Shown piece by piece: positions 11,985 through 22,960 of a stretch of DNA of 64,000 nucleotides. The translations under genes and the position numbers were made by a program. Source of the DNA: Cymodocea nodosa (taxonomy: Eukaryota; Streptophyta; Magnoliopsida; Alismatales; Cymodoceaceae); contig CM072335.1 in assembly GCA_036874045.1 (NCBI GenBank), forward strand, positions 14,528,001 to 14,592,000, given 5' to 3'. The notes beneath the pieces are model-generated. The model did no database searches. It had not been told where the DNA came from and worked only from the letters and a program-made list of their open reading frames with translations. Numbering within the stretch: the stretch's first letter is position 1; each line of letters opens with the position of its first letter.

Positions 11985-13250
11985 CAAAGCAAAGATATCT
12001 CTTTAATTTTAAAAAGATCATTTCTTGCAACATCCAAGGCAATTCTAAATTGTAAGGATGGAATTAAGAAATTAGCTTATGATAACGAGGACACTCAAAT
12101 ATTTTCAAATCAAAAGGAGAGGAAGGATTAGATATATTAAAAGATGTAATTCAAGAAGAATTAAATAAACAATTAGAAATCGAGGATATCGAGGATTTAA
12201 AAAGAAGTAAAAATATAGATGAAGATCTAAGGATAGAAGTAGAGGGAACACAAAGGGAATTTAATGTTATAGATGAAAATGTTAAATTAGGTGCTTTTGC
12301 TTCTAATGATCAACATCTAGATTTAAAACCCTTACCTCCTAAATTAACATGTAGATTTTTAGAAATAGAAAGAACTTGTCCTATAATTGTAGCATCAGGT
12401 TTCAATGGAGATCAAGTTTCTAAATTAAAAGGTATATTAAAGAAGTATAAAGGAGCAATAGGATGGACTATGGTAGATATAAAAAGATTAAGTCCAACTA
12501 TGTGCCAACATTATATATATTTGGAAAAAATGTTGAACTAGTTAAAGTACCTAAAAGAAGATTAAATCCTAGCCTAAAAGTAGTAAGAAAGGAGATAGTG
12601 AAATTGTTAGATAATGATATCATATATCTGATTTCTATTTGCTCATGGGTGAGTCTAATCCATGTAGTTCCAAAGAAATCTAGGATAATAGTCATTAGGA
12701 ATGAAAGTCAAGACTTGATATCCACAAGAATCCAATTAAGCTATAGAGTATGTAAAGATTATAGGAAGTTAAATGTTATAACTAGGAAAGTTTATTTTCC
12801 CTTACCATTCATAGATCAAATGCTAGAAAAATTAGCAAGCTAAGAATATTTTTGTTTCCAAAACAAGTATTCACGATATAACCAAATTCTGATAACATTA
12901 GAAGATTAAGAGAAAATAACTTTCACTTGTCCTAATGAAACATATGCTTTTAAGAGAATGTTATTTGGGTTATGCAATGCACTAACCACTTTTCAAAAAT
13001 ACATGCAAGGTTTTTTCACTAGAATGACTAATGATTTTCTTGAAATATTCATGGATGATTTCACCATATATAGAGTTTCATTTGAAGTGTGTTTGAAAAA
13101 TTTGAAACTAGTATTTGCTCATTATTTAGACAAAAATCTGGTTTTGAATTGGGAAAAATGTCATTTTATAATTAAGCAAGGAACAATCTTAGGACATGTT
13201 ATTTCAATGAAAGAGTTGGAGGTAGATAAAGCTAAAATATAAGTTATTTT
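11985..13250 (+). pseudogene. Ty3/gypsy reverse transcriptase, element F
   Basis: Starts with the acidic protease-RT connector ('ILNCKDGIKKLAY', 'LDLKPLPPKLTCRFL', 'YKGAIGWTMVDIKRLSPT'). RT follows: fingers at 12463-12843 ('RKEIVKLLDNDIIYLIS', 'HVVPKKS', 'YRKLNVITRKVYFPLPFIDQML') and palm at 12958-13242 ('MLFGLCNALTTFQ', catalytic 'FMDDF', 'LVLNWEKCHF', 'GTILGHVIS'). Frameshifts near 12530 and 12850 and several stops break it. The FMDD catalytic pair is intact. It begins abruptly against the truncated LTR at 11905, so gag and protease are missing. Confidence 0.88.
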
Positions 13251-13960
13251 AAATTTAGTAGAACCTAAAATAGTAAAAGATATTAGATCCTTTTTAGGGC
13301 ATGCAAGGTTTTATAGAAGATTTATCAAAGACTTTAACAAGATAGCTAGACCTTTAATGAATTTATTAAAGGATATCCTATTTAACTTTGATAAAAATTG
13401 TAAGAAAACATTTTTTAAGCTTAAAACTAGCCTAATTACAACTCCTATAATGCAAGTTCCTAATTGGAGTTACCCATTTGAGTTAATGAGTGATGCATCT
13501 GAGGAGCTATGCTAGGGTAGAAAATAGAAAGATCTCTTAGAGTGATTTATTATACAAATAAGACTAAGTGATATTCAAGTAAATTACACAACTACTAGAA
13601 TGGAGTTATTAGCTGTTGTGTTTGTTTTGGAGAAATTTAGATCATATTTGATTGGAGGTAAAGTAATAGTATACATTGATCATTTAACTTTGAAATATCT
13701 TTTAGCAAAAAAAGAAACTAAACTTAGACTAATCCGATGGATATTATTATTACAAGAATTTGATTTGGAAATTAAAGATAAAAAAGGATGTGAGAATGTG
13801 GTGACTAATCACTTGTCAAGGTTGCAAATATCGAAAACTAAAGTAGAAATTAAAGATAATTTTCTTGGTATGCAAATATAGTTAATTATTTAGTTACAGG
13901 ATTAACATCCAAGGGTTAAAGTAGACAAAATAAAAAATTATTTTTTTCAAGAGTGAAATA
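13251..13960 (+). pseudogene. RT thumb and RNase H, element F
   Basis: Continues the polyprotein with '[30 protein letters not shown]', written here only as a marker of the RT thumb. 'PNWSYPFELMSDAS' begins RNase H. An open stretch at 13600-13881 contains '[17 protein letters not shown]', 'IDHLTLKYL' (usually TDHSALKYL) and '[18 protein letters not shown]'. A lesion near 13505-13600 removes the segment with the second acidic residue region. Compare the intact-looking homologue at 38501-39290. Confidence 0.85.
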
Positions 13961-13966
13961 TTATTA

Positions 13967-14984
13967 TTGGGAAGACCTATATTTAAGAAATGTCCTAATT
14001 TAGTCATAAGAATGTGTATTCTAGAAACTGAATATAAGAGCATGTTATCTTTCTATCATGACCAAGCTTATGGAGGGCATTTTGGTTCAAGAAAAATAGT
14101 CACTAGAGTCTTACAATGTAGATTTTATTGGCCAACATTATTTAAAGATGTCCACAAATATTGTTTGAGTTGTTTAAGATGTCAACAAATAGAGAGGATA
14201 TCAATGAGAAATATGATACTTCTAAATTCTATTGTTGAAGTTGAAATCTTTGATGTATAGGGAATTAATTTTATAGGTTCATTCCTTGTTTCAAATCAAT
14301 ATAGTTATATATTATTGGGTGTGGATTATGTAACTAAGTAGATAGAAATAATCCCTACCAAAACAAATGACAACAAAGTTGTAAATATATTTTGTTAAAA
14401 CAAATATCATAGCTAAATTTGGAGTGCCTAAAGCTATCATTAATGATAGGGGAGCTCACCTTTATAATAGAAGTTTTGAATCTTTAATGAAGAAATATGA
14501 AGTAAACCACAAAATTACAACTTCATGACATCTCCAAACTAATGGACAAGTTGAAAGTTCTAACAAATAAATTAAACTAATCCTAAAAAAGTAGTTAATC
14601 CTACTAGAAAGACTTAGGTTGTTAAGTTAATAGATGCACTTTGAGCTTATAGAATAGTTTACAAAACTAACCTAGGAATGTCTCCTTTTAGAATAGTCTA
14701 TGGAAAAGGTTGTTTATGGATACCTGCGGAATTAGAACATAAAGCTTATTAAGCATTAAAGACTTCAAATGTTGACATAGATCAAGCTACTAAACATAGA
14801 AAAGAATAAACTAATAGCATTAGAAGATTTTAAAAATAAAGCTTATTCTAGAACACTGGTGGAAAAGGAGAAGATGAAGTTATGGCATAATAGAAAAATA
14901 CCTTGAAACCTTTGAAAAATGGTAAGAAGTTTATACAAGTCTAGACTTCATAGCCATCTAGAAAAATTAAGATCTACATGGGCA
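13967..14984 (+). pseudogene. Ty3/gypsy integrase, first copy, element F
   Basis: The open part (13967-14260) holds the HHCC zinc finger: 'YHDQAYGGHFG' and '[10 protein letters not shown]'. The core follows with frameshifts: 'GVDYVTK' (first Asp), 'NDRGAHLYNRSF' (second Asp), 'TNGQVESSNK' (Glu), then 'LGMSPFRIVYGK'. It decays into 'KAYSRT.VEKEKMKLWHNRKI' and is interrupted near 14984, where a second copy of the same region starts. Confidence 0.85.
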
Positions 14985-16030
14985 AAATTGTGGATTTTAT
15001 TAACCAACGTTATTTAAAGATGCTCACAAATATTATTTGAATTGTTTAAGATGTCAACAAATAGGAAAGATATCAAGGAGAAATATGATGTCTCTGAATC
15101 TTATTGTTGAAATTGAAATCTTTGATATGTGAGGAATTGATTTTATGGGTTCATTCCTAGTTTTAAATCAATATAGTTATATACTATTGGGTGGCAATTA
15201 TGTATCTAAGTAGATAGAACAATTCCCACCAAAACAAATGACAACAAGATTGTAATACATTTTGTTAAAATGAATATCATAGCTAGATTTGGAGTGCTTA
15301 AAGCTATCATTAGTGATAGAGAGCTCATTTTTATAACAGAAGTTTTGAAGCTTTAATGAAGAAATATAGAGTAAATCACAAAATTGTAACTTCATATCAT
15401 CTCCAAACTAATGGGCAGGTGAAAAGTGGCAACAAACAAACAAAGCTAATCTTGGAAAAAATAGTTAACCCTACTAGAAAGGATTGGACTATTAGGTTAA
15501 TAGATGCACTTTAGACATATTAAACAACTTACAAAACTAACCTAGGGATGTCTTTTTTAGGCTAATTTATGGAAAAAGTTATCATTTACTTGCAAAAGTA
15601 GAACATAAAGCTAATTGGGATTAAAGACTTTAAATGTTGACACAAGCTACTAAACATAGAAAAACTCAACTAATAGAAATAGAGTTTAAAAATGAAGCTT
15701 ATTTTAGAACAATAGTGAAAAAAGAGAAATTGAAGTTATGGTTGATAGAAAAATTATTCCAAAAACCTTTAAAGTAGGGCAAGAAGTATATCTCTACATG
15801 TTTAGACTTCATAACCATCTAGGAAAATTGAGATCTAAATAGGCAAGACCTTGCATTGTTCGAAATATTTATTCCCATGGGGTAATTGAAATTAAAAATC
15901 CTAAAAATCAAAATAAATTTAAAGTTAATGGACAAAGAATTCCTCCAATCCTTAAATTTCCAAAAAGTACATTTGGAATTAGAGAGGAAGTGAGATTGGA
16001 AGATTACCCAAAGGCTATTACTTAATTTGA
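14985..16030 (+). pseudogene. duplicated integrase segment and C-terminal tail, element F
   Basis: Restarts in the zinc finger ('[24 protein letters not shown]', with one Cys changed to Tyr) and repeats the integrase core. It runs on into the true C-terminal tail ('VNGQRIPPILKFPKSTFGIREEV' in pieces, ending '..DYPKAIT'). Positions 14115-14984 and 14985-15850 are thus a direct tandem duplication, diverged by many substitutions and small indels. The duplication is not recent, or it joins two different elements by unequal recombination. Confidence 0.8.
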
Positions 16031-16229
16031 AAGAAAAAAAGATTAATTATAAATATATATATGTATAACTACATATATAAAAAAAGAAGAATCATTGCTT
16101 TTGTTTTCTTTAATTCTATTTTTTGTGTGTACCAATATACATTTTTTTATTTTATAAAAGGTAGTAAGAAAACATAAAATATAACAATACAAAATATTTA
16201 TATAACTTCTGAGTGAGGTTCCTTGAGTT

Positions 16230-16645
16230 ATGCAACAGTCTATTTGAGGTTTTGAATAATTTTCCTAATAATTTAATTGGTTGACTTGTTGATTATAATA
16301 CAAGTACTCTTCTAGTCTAGTAAGATTTTGTTCTATTCTCATATAACTTTGTTCAAGGTTGTCATACCTATCCCCATTTTCTCATTCCTTCGACATATTA
16401 CTTGCCCTAAAATGACTATTGATTGGGTAAACTATAGGTGTCTCATACTCATTTCTATCATATTAGATTAAATTCGTTTGCTGCTCCTTTAATCTAGACA
16501 TCTGCAATCATCGCAACTTTAAATAGTCAACAATGTCATGCCCTTCTAGATGATAGAATTGACATATGCTAACTTCAGGTTTTAGAAATCTCTGAGCATA
16601 AGCGTATGTCATATTCTTAGTAATAAATTCTCACAACACTCCTAT
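16230..16645 (-). pseudogene. Gag zinc-knuckle region, element D
   Basis: Reads leftward from the primer-binding site at 16690-16707: 'AYAYAQRFLKPEVSICQFYHLEGHDI', again with Tyr in place of the second zinc-knuckle Cys, then the linker ending 'NSHFRASNMSKE'. It is the start of the interior of the element whose 5' LTR is split between 16716 and 42771. It is cut off near 16230; opposite-strand pol lies beyond. Confidence 0.72.
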
Positions 16646-16689
16646 GCTATGAAAACAAAACCTAGTAATTACGATTTTCAAACTTTCAC

Positions 16690-16707
16690 TCCCTAACAAC
16701 GACACGA
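16690..16707 (-). other. primer-binding site, tRNA-Asp type, decayed
   Basis: Eight bases inside the LTR end on the minus strand. About 12 of 18 positions match the tRNA-Asp-type site. Confidence 0.65.
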
Positions 16708-16715
16708 GAAAAACT

Positions 16716-16853
16716 TGTCTCGTTAACTTAACTATTTTTTTTATAAGTAAACAAGCAATTTTCCAAATATATTTAAATTTAGTAAATCTGTTCATTTAAT
16801 TTACTGCAAGTACATAGTATCAATTTTATAAGTATGCAAGAACAAGTTAGATC
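16716..16853 (-). mobile_element. gypsy LTR of element D, inner piece
   Basis: Last 138 bp (minus-strand 3' end) of a gypsy LTR that resumes at 39446. The break falls inside the conserved 'acaggtcgatcccacag' tract of the family. The SIRE-like copia inserted there and duplicated AGATC (16849-16853) as TGATC (39441-39445). Confidence 0.8.
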
Positions 16854-18095
16854 TGTTAGGATCATATGGACTTACTAGAGGGGGATGAATAGTGATGTGT
16901 TATTTTTATAACTAATTTTACTTAATTAATTACCTGATTATATAATGTAAATTCTATATGATTCTTAAATAGTTAATGTTAGAGAAATTAAAGTGGGTAA
17001 AAGCACACAAACAAATTTTAGGTAGTTCACCCTTAACAGTTAGTCCACCCCCAAGGCATAGTTTGGACTTCACTAAGTGATCAATCACTTACAACTCTTA
17101 CTTTTAGGTCTAACCAAGAACCAACCTCTTGAACTTTCTAGTAAAAGCTCAACAACCAACACCTTAAGCTTTTAGGTCAAACCTCTTAACCAACCTTGAG
17201 TTTTTAGGTTGAAACTCACAAACTAACATTTTGTTCTTCAATTAGAGATTTTGGGTTGAGAGCTTTTGACACTTGAATTTGCTTGAGAATTATTCAATCT
17301 TGCACTTGTTGAATCTATGATGTTCTTGTAATTTTTGTGCAACTATATCTATAGGTGTATATGATAATTGTTATTTTGTTCTCCACTTGTTGATCATTCT
17401 TATACTAAGAGGTATACCGATCAATTTTCTTTCAACGGTATTGAGCCTATTGTACTTACTAATTGATCAATCTCAAATATAGTAAGTTACTGTTCAATAT
17501 AATTTGAATATATGTCTTCTTGAAACCTTTCGAAAGCTTGAGCAACTAACTTAAAACCATTTGAAAAACTCGAACAGTTATTTTGAAACTATCTAAAAAA
17601 CTTGAATAGTTATCTAAACTATCTGAAAACTTGAATAGCTATTCTTTTTGGCTTATCACATGAATCTTTAAGTTCTGCACATGAGACTTCCTAATTTCAG
17701 GCAATTTGTTTGAAACCCTCCAAAAACTTGAATAGTTATCCTGTAACTATCCGAAAACTCGAATAATTATTTGAAACTATTCAAAAACTCGAACAATTAT
17801 TCTTTCGACTTGTCATGTGAATCTTTAAGTTTTGCACATGAGATTTCCTAGTTTCAGACAATTTGCCTGAAACCCTTCGAGAAATCTTCCTAAAAGATTG
17901 TGAAACCTTCCAACTAGTTGTAAGACTATTCGATTTACTATAGCTCAATAATTTCCTTCAAAGTTCTTCTAAATTAGTATTCATCTAACTTGTTTGACCT
18001 TTGTTTGGCTTTTGACACTTCATCTGTACCTGTGAAATACATCTTAAGTCCTCACATAGATTATTGGGATTATCAAAATATAAGGGTTCTAATAA
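16854..18095 (-). mobile_element. 3' LTR of SIRE-like copia, 1242 bp
   Basis: Colinear with 28098-29217 plus 39301-39440. It contains many repeats of AACTATCCGAAAACTCGAATAGTTAT-type words (17500-17900), written here as the recurring pair ATAGTTA and TAACTATC. The LTR terminus at 18095 has decayed (TAATA instead of CTAACA). Confidence 0.85.
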
Positions 18096-18120
18096 TCTCC
18101 CCCTTTTTGATAATGGCAAA
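18096..18120 (-). other. polypurine tract of SIRE-like copia
   Basis: On the minus strand CAAAAAGGGGGAGAT directly abuts the 3' LTR, as expected for second-strand priming. Two more purine tracts on the minus strand lie further upstream (near 18341-18352 and 18382-18392). Multiple tracts are a reported trait of Sireviruses. Confidence 0.75.
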
Positions 18121-18491
18121 AACCTTTACAAATAGTTATATGTATTTCACTCCCTAAATTATTTTTATACAATGAATCACACAAAAGATAAATGTTACAA
18201 TGATTTATAGATTGTACAATCTTATTCTCTCCTCTTGTTTGTGTGCTAATCAAATTTGGCCTTTGATAATATTGTAAAGTTCATATTTTTCTCTCCTTTT
18301 TTTGTCATTGTCCAAAAAGGGATAAATCATCCAAAATTTTCACCCCCTTTATATAGTTCTAATTAGACTTGTTTTTCCCTATTTCTCCCCTTAAAATGAT
18401 GCATCATCTAAAGTCCTACATTAAGACATGTTAGCAGAAAACAAGCTCCTATATGATGAGCTTGAGAGGTGAATACAATAAGTATGAAAAA

Positions 18492-19010
18492 TTATAAATC
18501 ATGCATAGAACAAATGCCTAAATTTCTTCTGATATAATTAAATGTTAACTCATTTAAGGGTTTAGTGAAAATATCTGCAAGTTGATTCTTTGTTGGAACA
18601 TATTTAAGTGAGAAATGACCTTTTTCCACATGATCTCTTAGAAAATGATGTCTAATTTCAATATGTTTTGCTTTGGAATGAAGTACTATATTCTTTGACA
18701 AATTTATTACACTACTGTTATCACAATATATTTTAGTATTTTATATTTTTAATCTGTAATTAACTAGTGTTTGGTGCATCCATAATATCTGAGCACAACA
18801 CAGACCTACTGTAATATATTTTGCCTCAATAGTAGATAATGCAATGTAGTTTTGTTTTCTACTGAACCAAGAAATTAGGGAATTTCTAAGCAGTTCACAT
18901 GTGTCACTTATGTTTTTTCTATTTGATCTACTACCTACATAATCTACATCATTGTATCCTATTAAAATGAGACTATTATCAGTTGAGTAAAATAATCTAA
19001 AGTCTTTAAT
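18492..19010 (-). pseudogene. Ty1/copia RNase H, SIRE-like
   Basis: Reading leftward: 'IGYNDVDYVGSRSNRKNIS', 'SWFSRKQNYIALSTIEAKYI', then an open piece (18492-18701) with 'KHIEIRHHFLRDHVEKG', 'YVPTKNQLADIFTKPLNE' and 'RRNLGI'. This is the C-terminal end of a copia polyprotein, closest to Sirevirus-type elements ('LADIFTKPL..E.F..IRR.LG'). At least one stop lies before 'KIYCDNSSVINL'. The 3' untranslated part (18121-18490) has no other gene. Confidence 0.88.
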
Positions 19011-19830
19011 GCCCTATAGATACTTGAAGATTCTCTTAACTAATTTCAAATGTGATTCTTTTGGTGATACTTGAAATCTTGCACATAAGCACATACTAAA
19101 CATAATATCTAGTCTACTTGCTGATAAATACAGAAGAGATCTAATCATATCTTTGTATTTCTTTTGATCTATAGTAATACTTGAATCATCACTTTCAAGT
19201 TTAATATTTGAACTCATTGGAGTACTAGTAGATTTGATGTTTTCAAGTCCAAATTTCTTTAAGATTTCATTGTAGTATTTTTCTTGATTGATAAAGATCC
19301 CATTTTTCATCTAATTAATTTGTAGCCCTAAGAAAAATTTTAGTTCTCCCATTAAGCTCATTTCAAACTCATTCTTTATCAAATTTTGAAACTCATGACA
19401 TAGATTTTTAGATGTAGCACCAAAAATAATGTCAACAACATAGATCTGAACAATCAACATATGTAAATCAATTATTTTAATAAATAAAGTATTGTCCTCT
19501 TTGCCTATACTAAATTCATTATCAATCATAAACTTTTTTAGCTTGTCATACCATGCCTTGGGTGTCTATTTTAGATCATAAAGGCTTTGTTTAATTTATA
19601 GACATGATTTGATTTTTCTTCATCTTCAAATCCTAGGGGCTACTTAACAAATACCTCTTCTTGTATTTCTCTATTAAAAAATGCACATTTCACATCCATC
19701 TGATATAACTTGATTTTCATGTTACATGCAAATACAAGTAACATTCTGATGACTTCAATTCTAGCTACAGGTGAAAAAGTTTCTTTATAGTCAATGTCTT
19801 CTAATTGATTATATCATTTGCAACCAATCT
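19011..19830 (-). pseudogene. Ty1/copia reverse transcriptase, SIRE-like
   Basis: Reading leftward: 'YQMDVKCAFFNREIQEEVFV', 'PLGFEDEEKSNHVYKLNKA', 'AWYDKLKKFMIDNEFSIGKEDNTLF', then 'IVQIYVVDIIFGAT'. The last is the catalytic YVDD region with the second Asp read as Ile. 'MSLMGELKFFLGLQI' and 'STPMSSNIKL' follow. Two open pieces (19311-19529, 19014-19310) are separated by one stop. Loss of the catalytic Asp and the upstream frameshifts make it non-functional. Confidence 0.88.
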
Positions 19831-19839
19831 AGCTTTATT

Positions 19840-20765
19840 TCTAACAATGTTTCCTCAATCTAGTTTATTTTTAAATACTCATTTAGTTCCAATAATTATT
19901 TTTCCTATTATTTTCTTTACTAATTCCCAAATATTATTTTTCTGAAACTAATTCAATTCTTCTTACATAACTTCAATAATTGTTATTGCAAGCTTCTTCA
20001 ATTGATTTTGGTTTAGTTTCTAACACGAATGCACAATAATTGCATATATCTTGTGTTCTACTTCTTATCTATAGTCCTTTATTTATGTTTCCAATTATCT
20101 GTTTCATTGGATGATCATATCTAATTTTCCAAGTTTGTTCTTTTTGACCTGATACTTGAGAATTAGACTTCTACTTGGATTTATCTTTTTCACATTCTTC
20201 ATTCTCACTATCATTGTTAATCTTTAGATTCTTCATATTCTATATCAATTCTTCATCAAATTAAACATTTATTGTTTCCTCTACTCTTCTGTCTTTTTCA
20301 AAGTATACTGTATAAGCTTTGCTTCTAGAGAAATAACCAACTAGTGTGGCAGAAACTGATTTTGAATCAAATTTATCTTTTGCATCTCTAATGTTTAAGA
20401 GAATGTTTACATCTGAATGTCTTAAAGTATCCAACATTTAGTGCTTTTCCATATCATAATTCAAATGGTGTTTTCTTTAAAATAAGCTAGATATAAGTTC
20501 TATTGGAAATATAACAAGTTGTACCAACAACATCAGCCTAAAGAGATTTTGGTAAATTTATAGCATTCAGCAATGTTTTAGCCATTTCTTGCAATGTCCT
20601 ATGCTTTCTTTCTACAACTCTATTTTGAGCCAGAGTTCTAGGGTAAGAAAATTTATGTATTATACCAAAACTATTGTAGAGGTTTTCAAAGTCAGAATTC
20701 TCAAACTCTCCTCTATGATTACTTCTAATTCTCTATTCTATCAGTTCTTTCTGATATTGAACTCC
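19840..20765 (-). pseudogene. Ty1/copia integrase core and C-terminal linker, SIRE-like
   Basis: Near 20760-20560 (minus) the protein reads 'GEFENSDFENLYNSFGI.HKFSYPRT' and 'VVERKHRTLQEMAKTLLNA', the second half of a copia integrase core including the catalytic Glu. The linker toward RT (20560-19840) is badly shifted. The N-terminal zinc finger and first Asp are absent because the gypsy remnant begins near 20766. Confidence 0.82.
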
Positions 20766-20827
20766 TTGCTGATTGTGTAGCCAATCACACCTAAATCCTT
20801 GCTATTCCTAGTAATCTTGGGCAAGTG

Positions 20828-20845
20828 GTGGTCCTCAAGGACCAC
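20828..20845. other. perfect 7-bp hairpin
   Basis: GTGGTCC, loop TCAA, GGACCAC. It lies near the left edge of the gypsy remnant. It may be an insertion scar or a structured element; nothing else supports a function. Confidence 0.4.
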
Positions 20846-20883
20846 ACTAGCATATCTTTTTATTATTAAGGTTTGACAGTTTG

Positions 20884-20960
20884 GTGGTATCTATTCTATG
20901 AAACCACATGACTTGATTGTGAGCTACTATAGGCGTAGGAGCCTGGGTTCCACACAAGCA
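20884..20960 (+). other. conserved foldable block, diverged copy
   Basis: Matches 49691-49767 and the reverse of 34373-34443. It keeps GAAACC...GGGTTCC and the small stem GGC/GCC around a changed loop (GTAGGA instead of ATAGAA). It sits upstream of an internal polypurine tract, as in the other two copies. Confidence 0.55.
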
Positions 20961-21002
20961 CATATATCCTTTTATTTTGATTGCATTTCTTGTATTGATA
21001 GC

Positions 21003-21313
21003 TATTATTATGTGTCTTGAATTAAGTTTGTTAGACATAGTGGTATTTTTGTCCTTAGCCACTTGGGGTGCTCAAATGTTATAAATAGGCCCCCAACGTG
21101 TGCTTTAGATAATGATGAATCTTGTATCCCTTTTGTGATCACCTAGAGAAGAATCAATCAATTGAGCTCCATCTGTGGACGTACCTAATTTGGGGAACCA
21201 CATTAAACCTTAGTGTTTTTGTTGTTGTTTCACACGTCTACCTCTCTTTGTCTTCTTCTTTCTTCTCCACGTGTCCAAGTTTCTCCCTTTCCGCATTCTC
21301 TCTTTGCATAACA
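21003..21313 (+). mobile_element. 5' LTR of Tnt1-like copia
   Basis: Starts TATTATTATG (the TG terminus changed to TA) and ends GCATAACA. TATAAATA at 21080-21087 is a good promoter TATA box, matched at 25802-25809 in the 3' LTR. Confidence 0.93.
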
Positions 21314-21315
21314 AG

Positions 21316-21327
21316 TGGTATCAGAGC
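21316..21327 (+). other. primer-binding site, tRNA-iMet
   Basis: TGGTATCAGAGC, two bases after the 5' LTR. It is a perfect match to the initiator-Met site usual in copia elements. Confidence 0.95.
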
Positions 21328-21403
21328 GAAGCTTGAGGAGTTGGTTATGGATTAGCCTTAGAAAGAAGAAAATAAAGATCTTGGCCAACGCAAGTAGCCG
21401 GCA

Positions 21404-21640
21404 CCCAAGACCAGTGATGCCAGCACCCAACGCCCGATGCCTGCGCAATCGTCCAAGTTCAATGCCCACGCGATCACCCACGCGATCGCCTACGTTCTCG
21501 CCCACGCAATCGCTCATGTCCTCGCTCGATGCCAGCGCCCACATGCATTTGCCTACGTCTTTGTCCGTGCCAGCATCCATGCGCGATCGCCTACGCCCTC
21601 GCCCGACGCCAGCACTCGTGGTTTGCTCACACGATCTTCA
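21404..21640 (+). repeat. GC-rich degenerate repeat in copia leader
   Basis: An abrupt CpG-rich island built from variants of CCCACGCGATCGCCTACG. It lies in the untranslated leader between primer-binding site and gag. Open frames on both strands here come from the repeat, not from selection. Confidence 0.7.
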
Positions 21641-22084
21641 CTCGCGACTTGTGTTCGTGACAAACATCCATGATTGGAGTTCTTTTGTTCGACGCCCACA
21701 ATCTTGAATCTTGTCAACGTGCACTTGGTCATTTGTCATTTTCACATTGGTGAAATGAGTAGTAGGAATTCTTATCATAACTTTTGAAGTTTGTTGTTGT
21801 GATTCTGTGGAATTCTTTTTCGAATAGACCAAGTGTGGCTAGTTCTTTGGAATTCTTTGGAAGTTCTTTGAGAATTTCTTTTGTTTCTTGAGGCAATACA
21901 TGTGATCTTGGCTCATCTTTGTTTTCTTGGGATTCTTTGCGAGTGATCTTTTGAATTCGGTAGCCGCATTTGTTGGTTGGGATATTTTGAATGAAAGATT
22001 CGTCTACAGCTTTGGGATAGCAAATTTTGTACATGTTTGTTGTCCGAATTCTTTGGTATTTGCTTGCTGTGTTGTTCTATTGTC

Positions 22085-22560
22085 ATGACATCTTCAGCCT
22101 TGAAAGTTGAGAAGTTCAATGGCAAGAACAACTTTAGCTTATGGTAGATTAAGATGATAGTACTTTTGAAACACCAAGGTATTTGGGCTCCCTTAAATGT
22201 GAAGACAACCCTAGATAAGAAGTATTACCTTGGAGGAGGTAAGATCAAGTCTTCATTCTAGAGAATTGAGACATTTGGCTACTCATGGTAGCAATGATGT
22301 TGGTGGATCAAGTTTGACAGTGCATCATTCAGAGTCTAGAGGATGGCAGAGTAGAAGAGACAACAGGCGTAGAGGCAGAACTAAGTCCAAAGGTATAATT
22401 TCCAAGGATACTTGCAATTATTACAAAGAAAAGTGACATTGGAAGGTGAATTGCCCTAAATTGAAGACTAAGGAAAATGCAACAGTCGCTGAAAATGGAG
22501 ACTCAGGGTCTGACTGTGATTTCTCCCTTACTATTTGCTATAGTGCCTACTCCGATCAGA
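22085..22560 (+). pseudogene. Tnt1-like copia Gag, internally deleted
   Basis: Starts 'MTSSALKVEKFNGKNNFSLW', followed by an in-frame TAG in place of Gln. After 'TLDKKYYL' most of the capsid is missing, and the protein resumes at 'EEVRSSLHSRELR'. The nucleocapsid CCHC knuckle reads C-N-Y-Y-K-E-K-stop-H-W-K-V-N-C: the second Cys is Tyr and the Gly position is a stop. The RNA-binding knuckle is therefore destroyed. Confidence 0.88.
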
Positions 22561-22960
22561 GTTAGATTATGGATTATGGTGCATCACATCATATGACTCC
22601 CAATAGAGAATATTTCCATACATATGTGGAGGTAGATGGTGGACAGGTCACTTTAGCAGATAATGATGTTTGTGATAGAGTAAGTATTGGATCTATCAGA
22701 TTCAGGATGCATGATGGGACAGTCAAAGTCTTGGAGGATGTTTGGCATGTGCCAAGATTGGGCAAGAGCCTTATTTCGTTGATGGCTCTTGATCATAAAG
22801 GTTTTAGTTTTTCAGGTGGAGGAGGTAAACTCCATGTTTTGAAAGGTTCCCTAGTAGTGATGAAGGGAATCAAGGATGGACCTTTATACATTCTTCAGGG
22901 AAAACCTATCATTGGATCAGCAACTATGATAATAAGTGATCAACAGTCTATGCCAGCTAT
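22561..22960 (+). pseudogene. Tnt1-like copia aspartic protease
   Basis: Open from 22569. The active-site region reads 'IMDYGASHHMTPN', where functional copia proteases have D-S/T-G; Tyr replaces Ser/Thr. 'VLEDVWHVPRLGKSLISLMAL' and 'GGGKLHVLKGSLVVMKG' follow, typical of the protease C-terminal region. It ends at a TAG where the integrase finger should have Trp ('L-W-H'). Confidence 0.9.

Noticed and set aside
12498..12695. Minus-strand frame opposite the RT of element F
   Set aside because: It is a shadow of the RT reading frame on the other strand, with no independent support.
21230..21707. Long open frames on both strands around the copia 5' LTR and leader
   Set aside because: They overlap in several frames and coincide with a GC-rich degenerate repeat and LTR sequence. 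No domain is recognisable, and stop-poor composition explains them.
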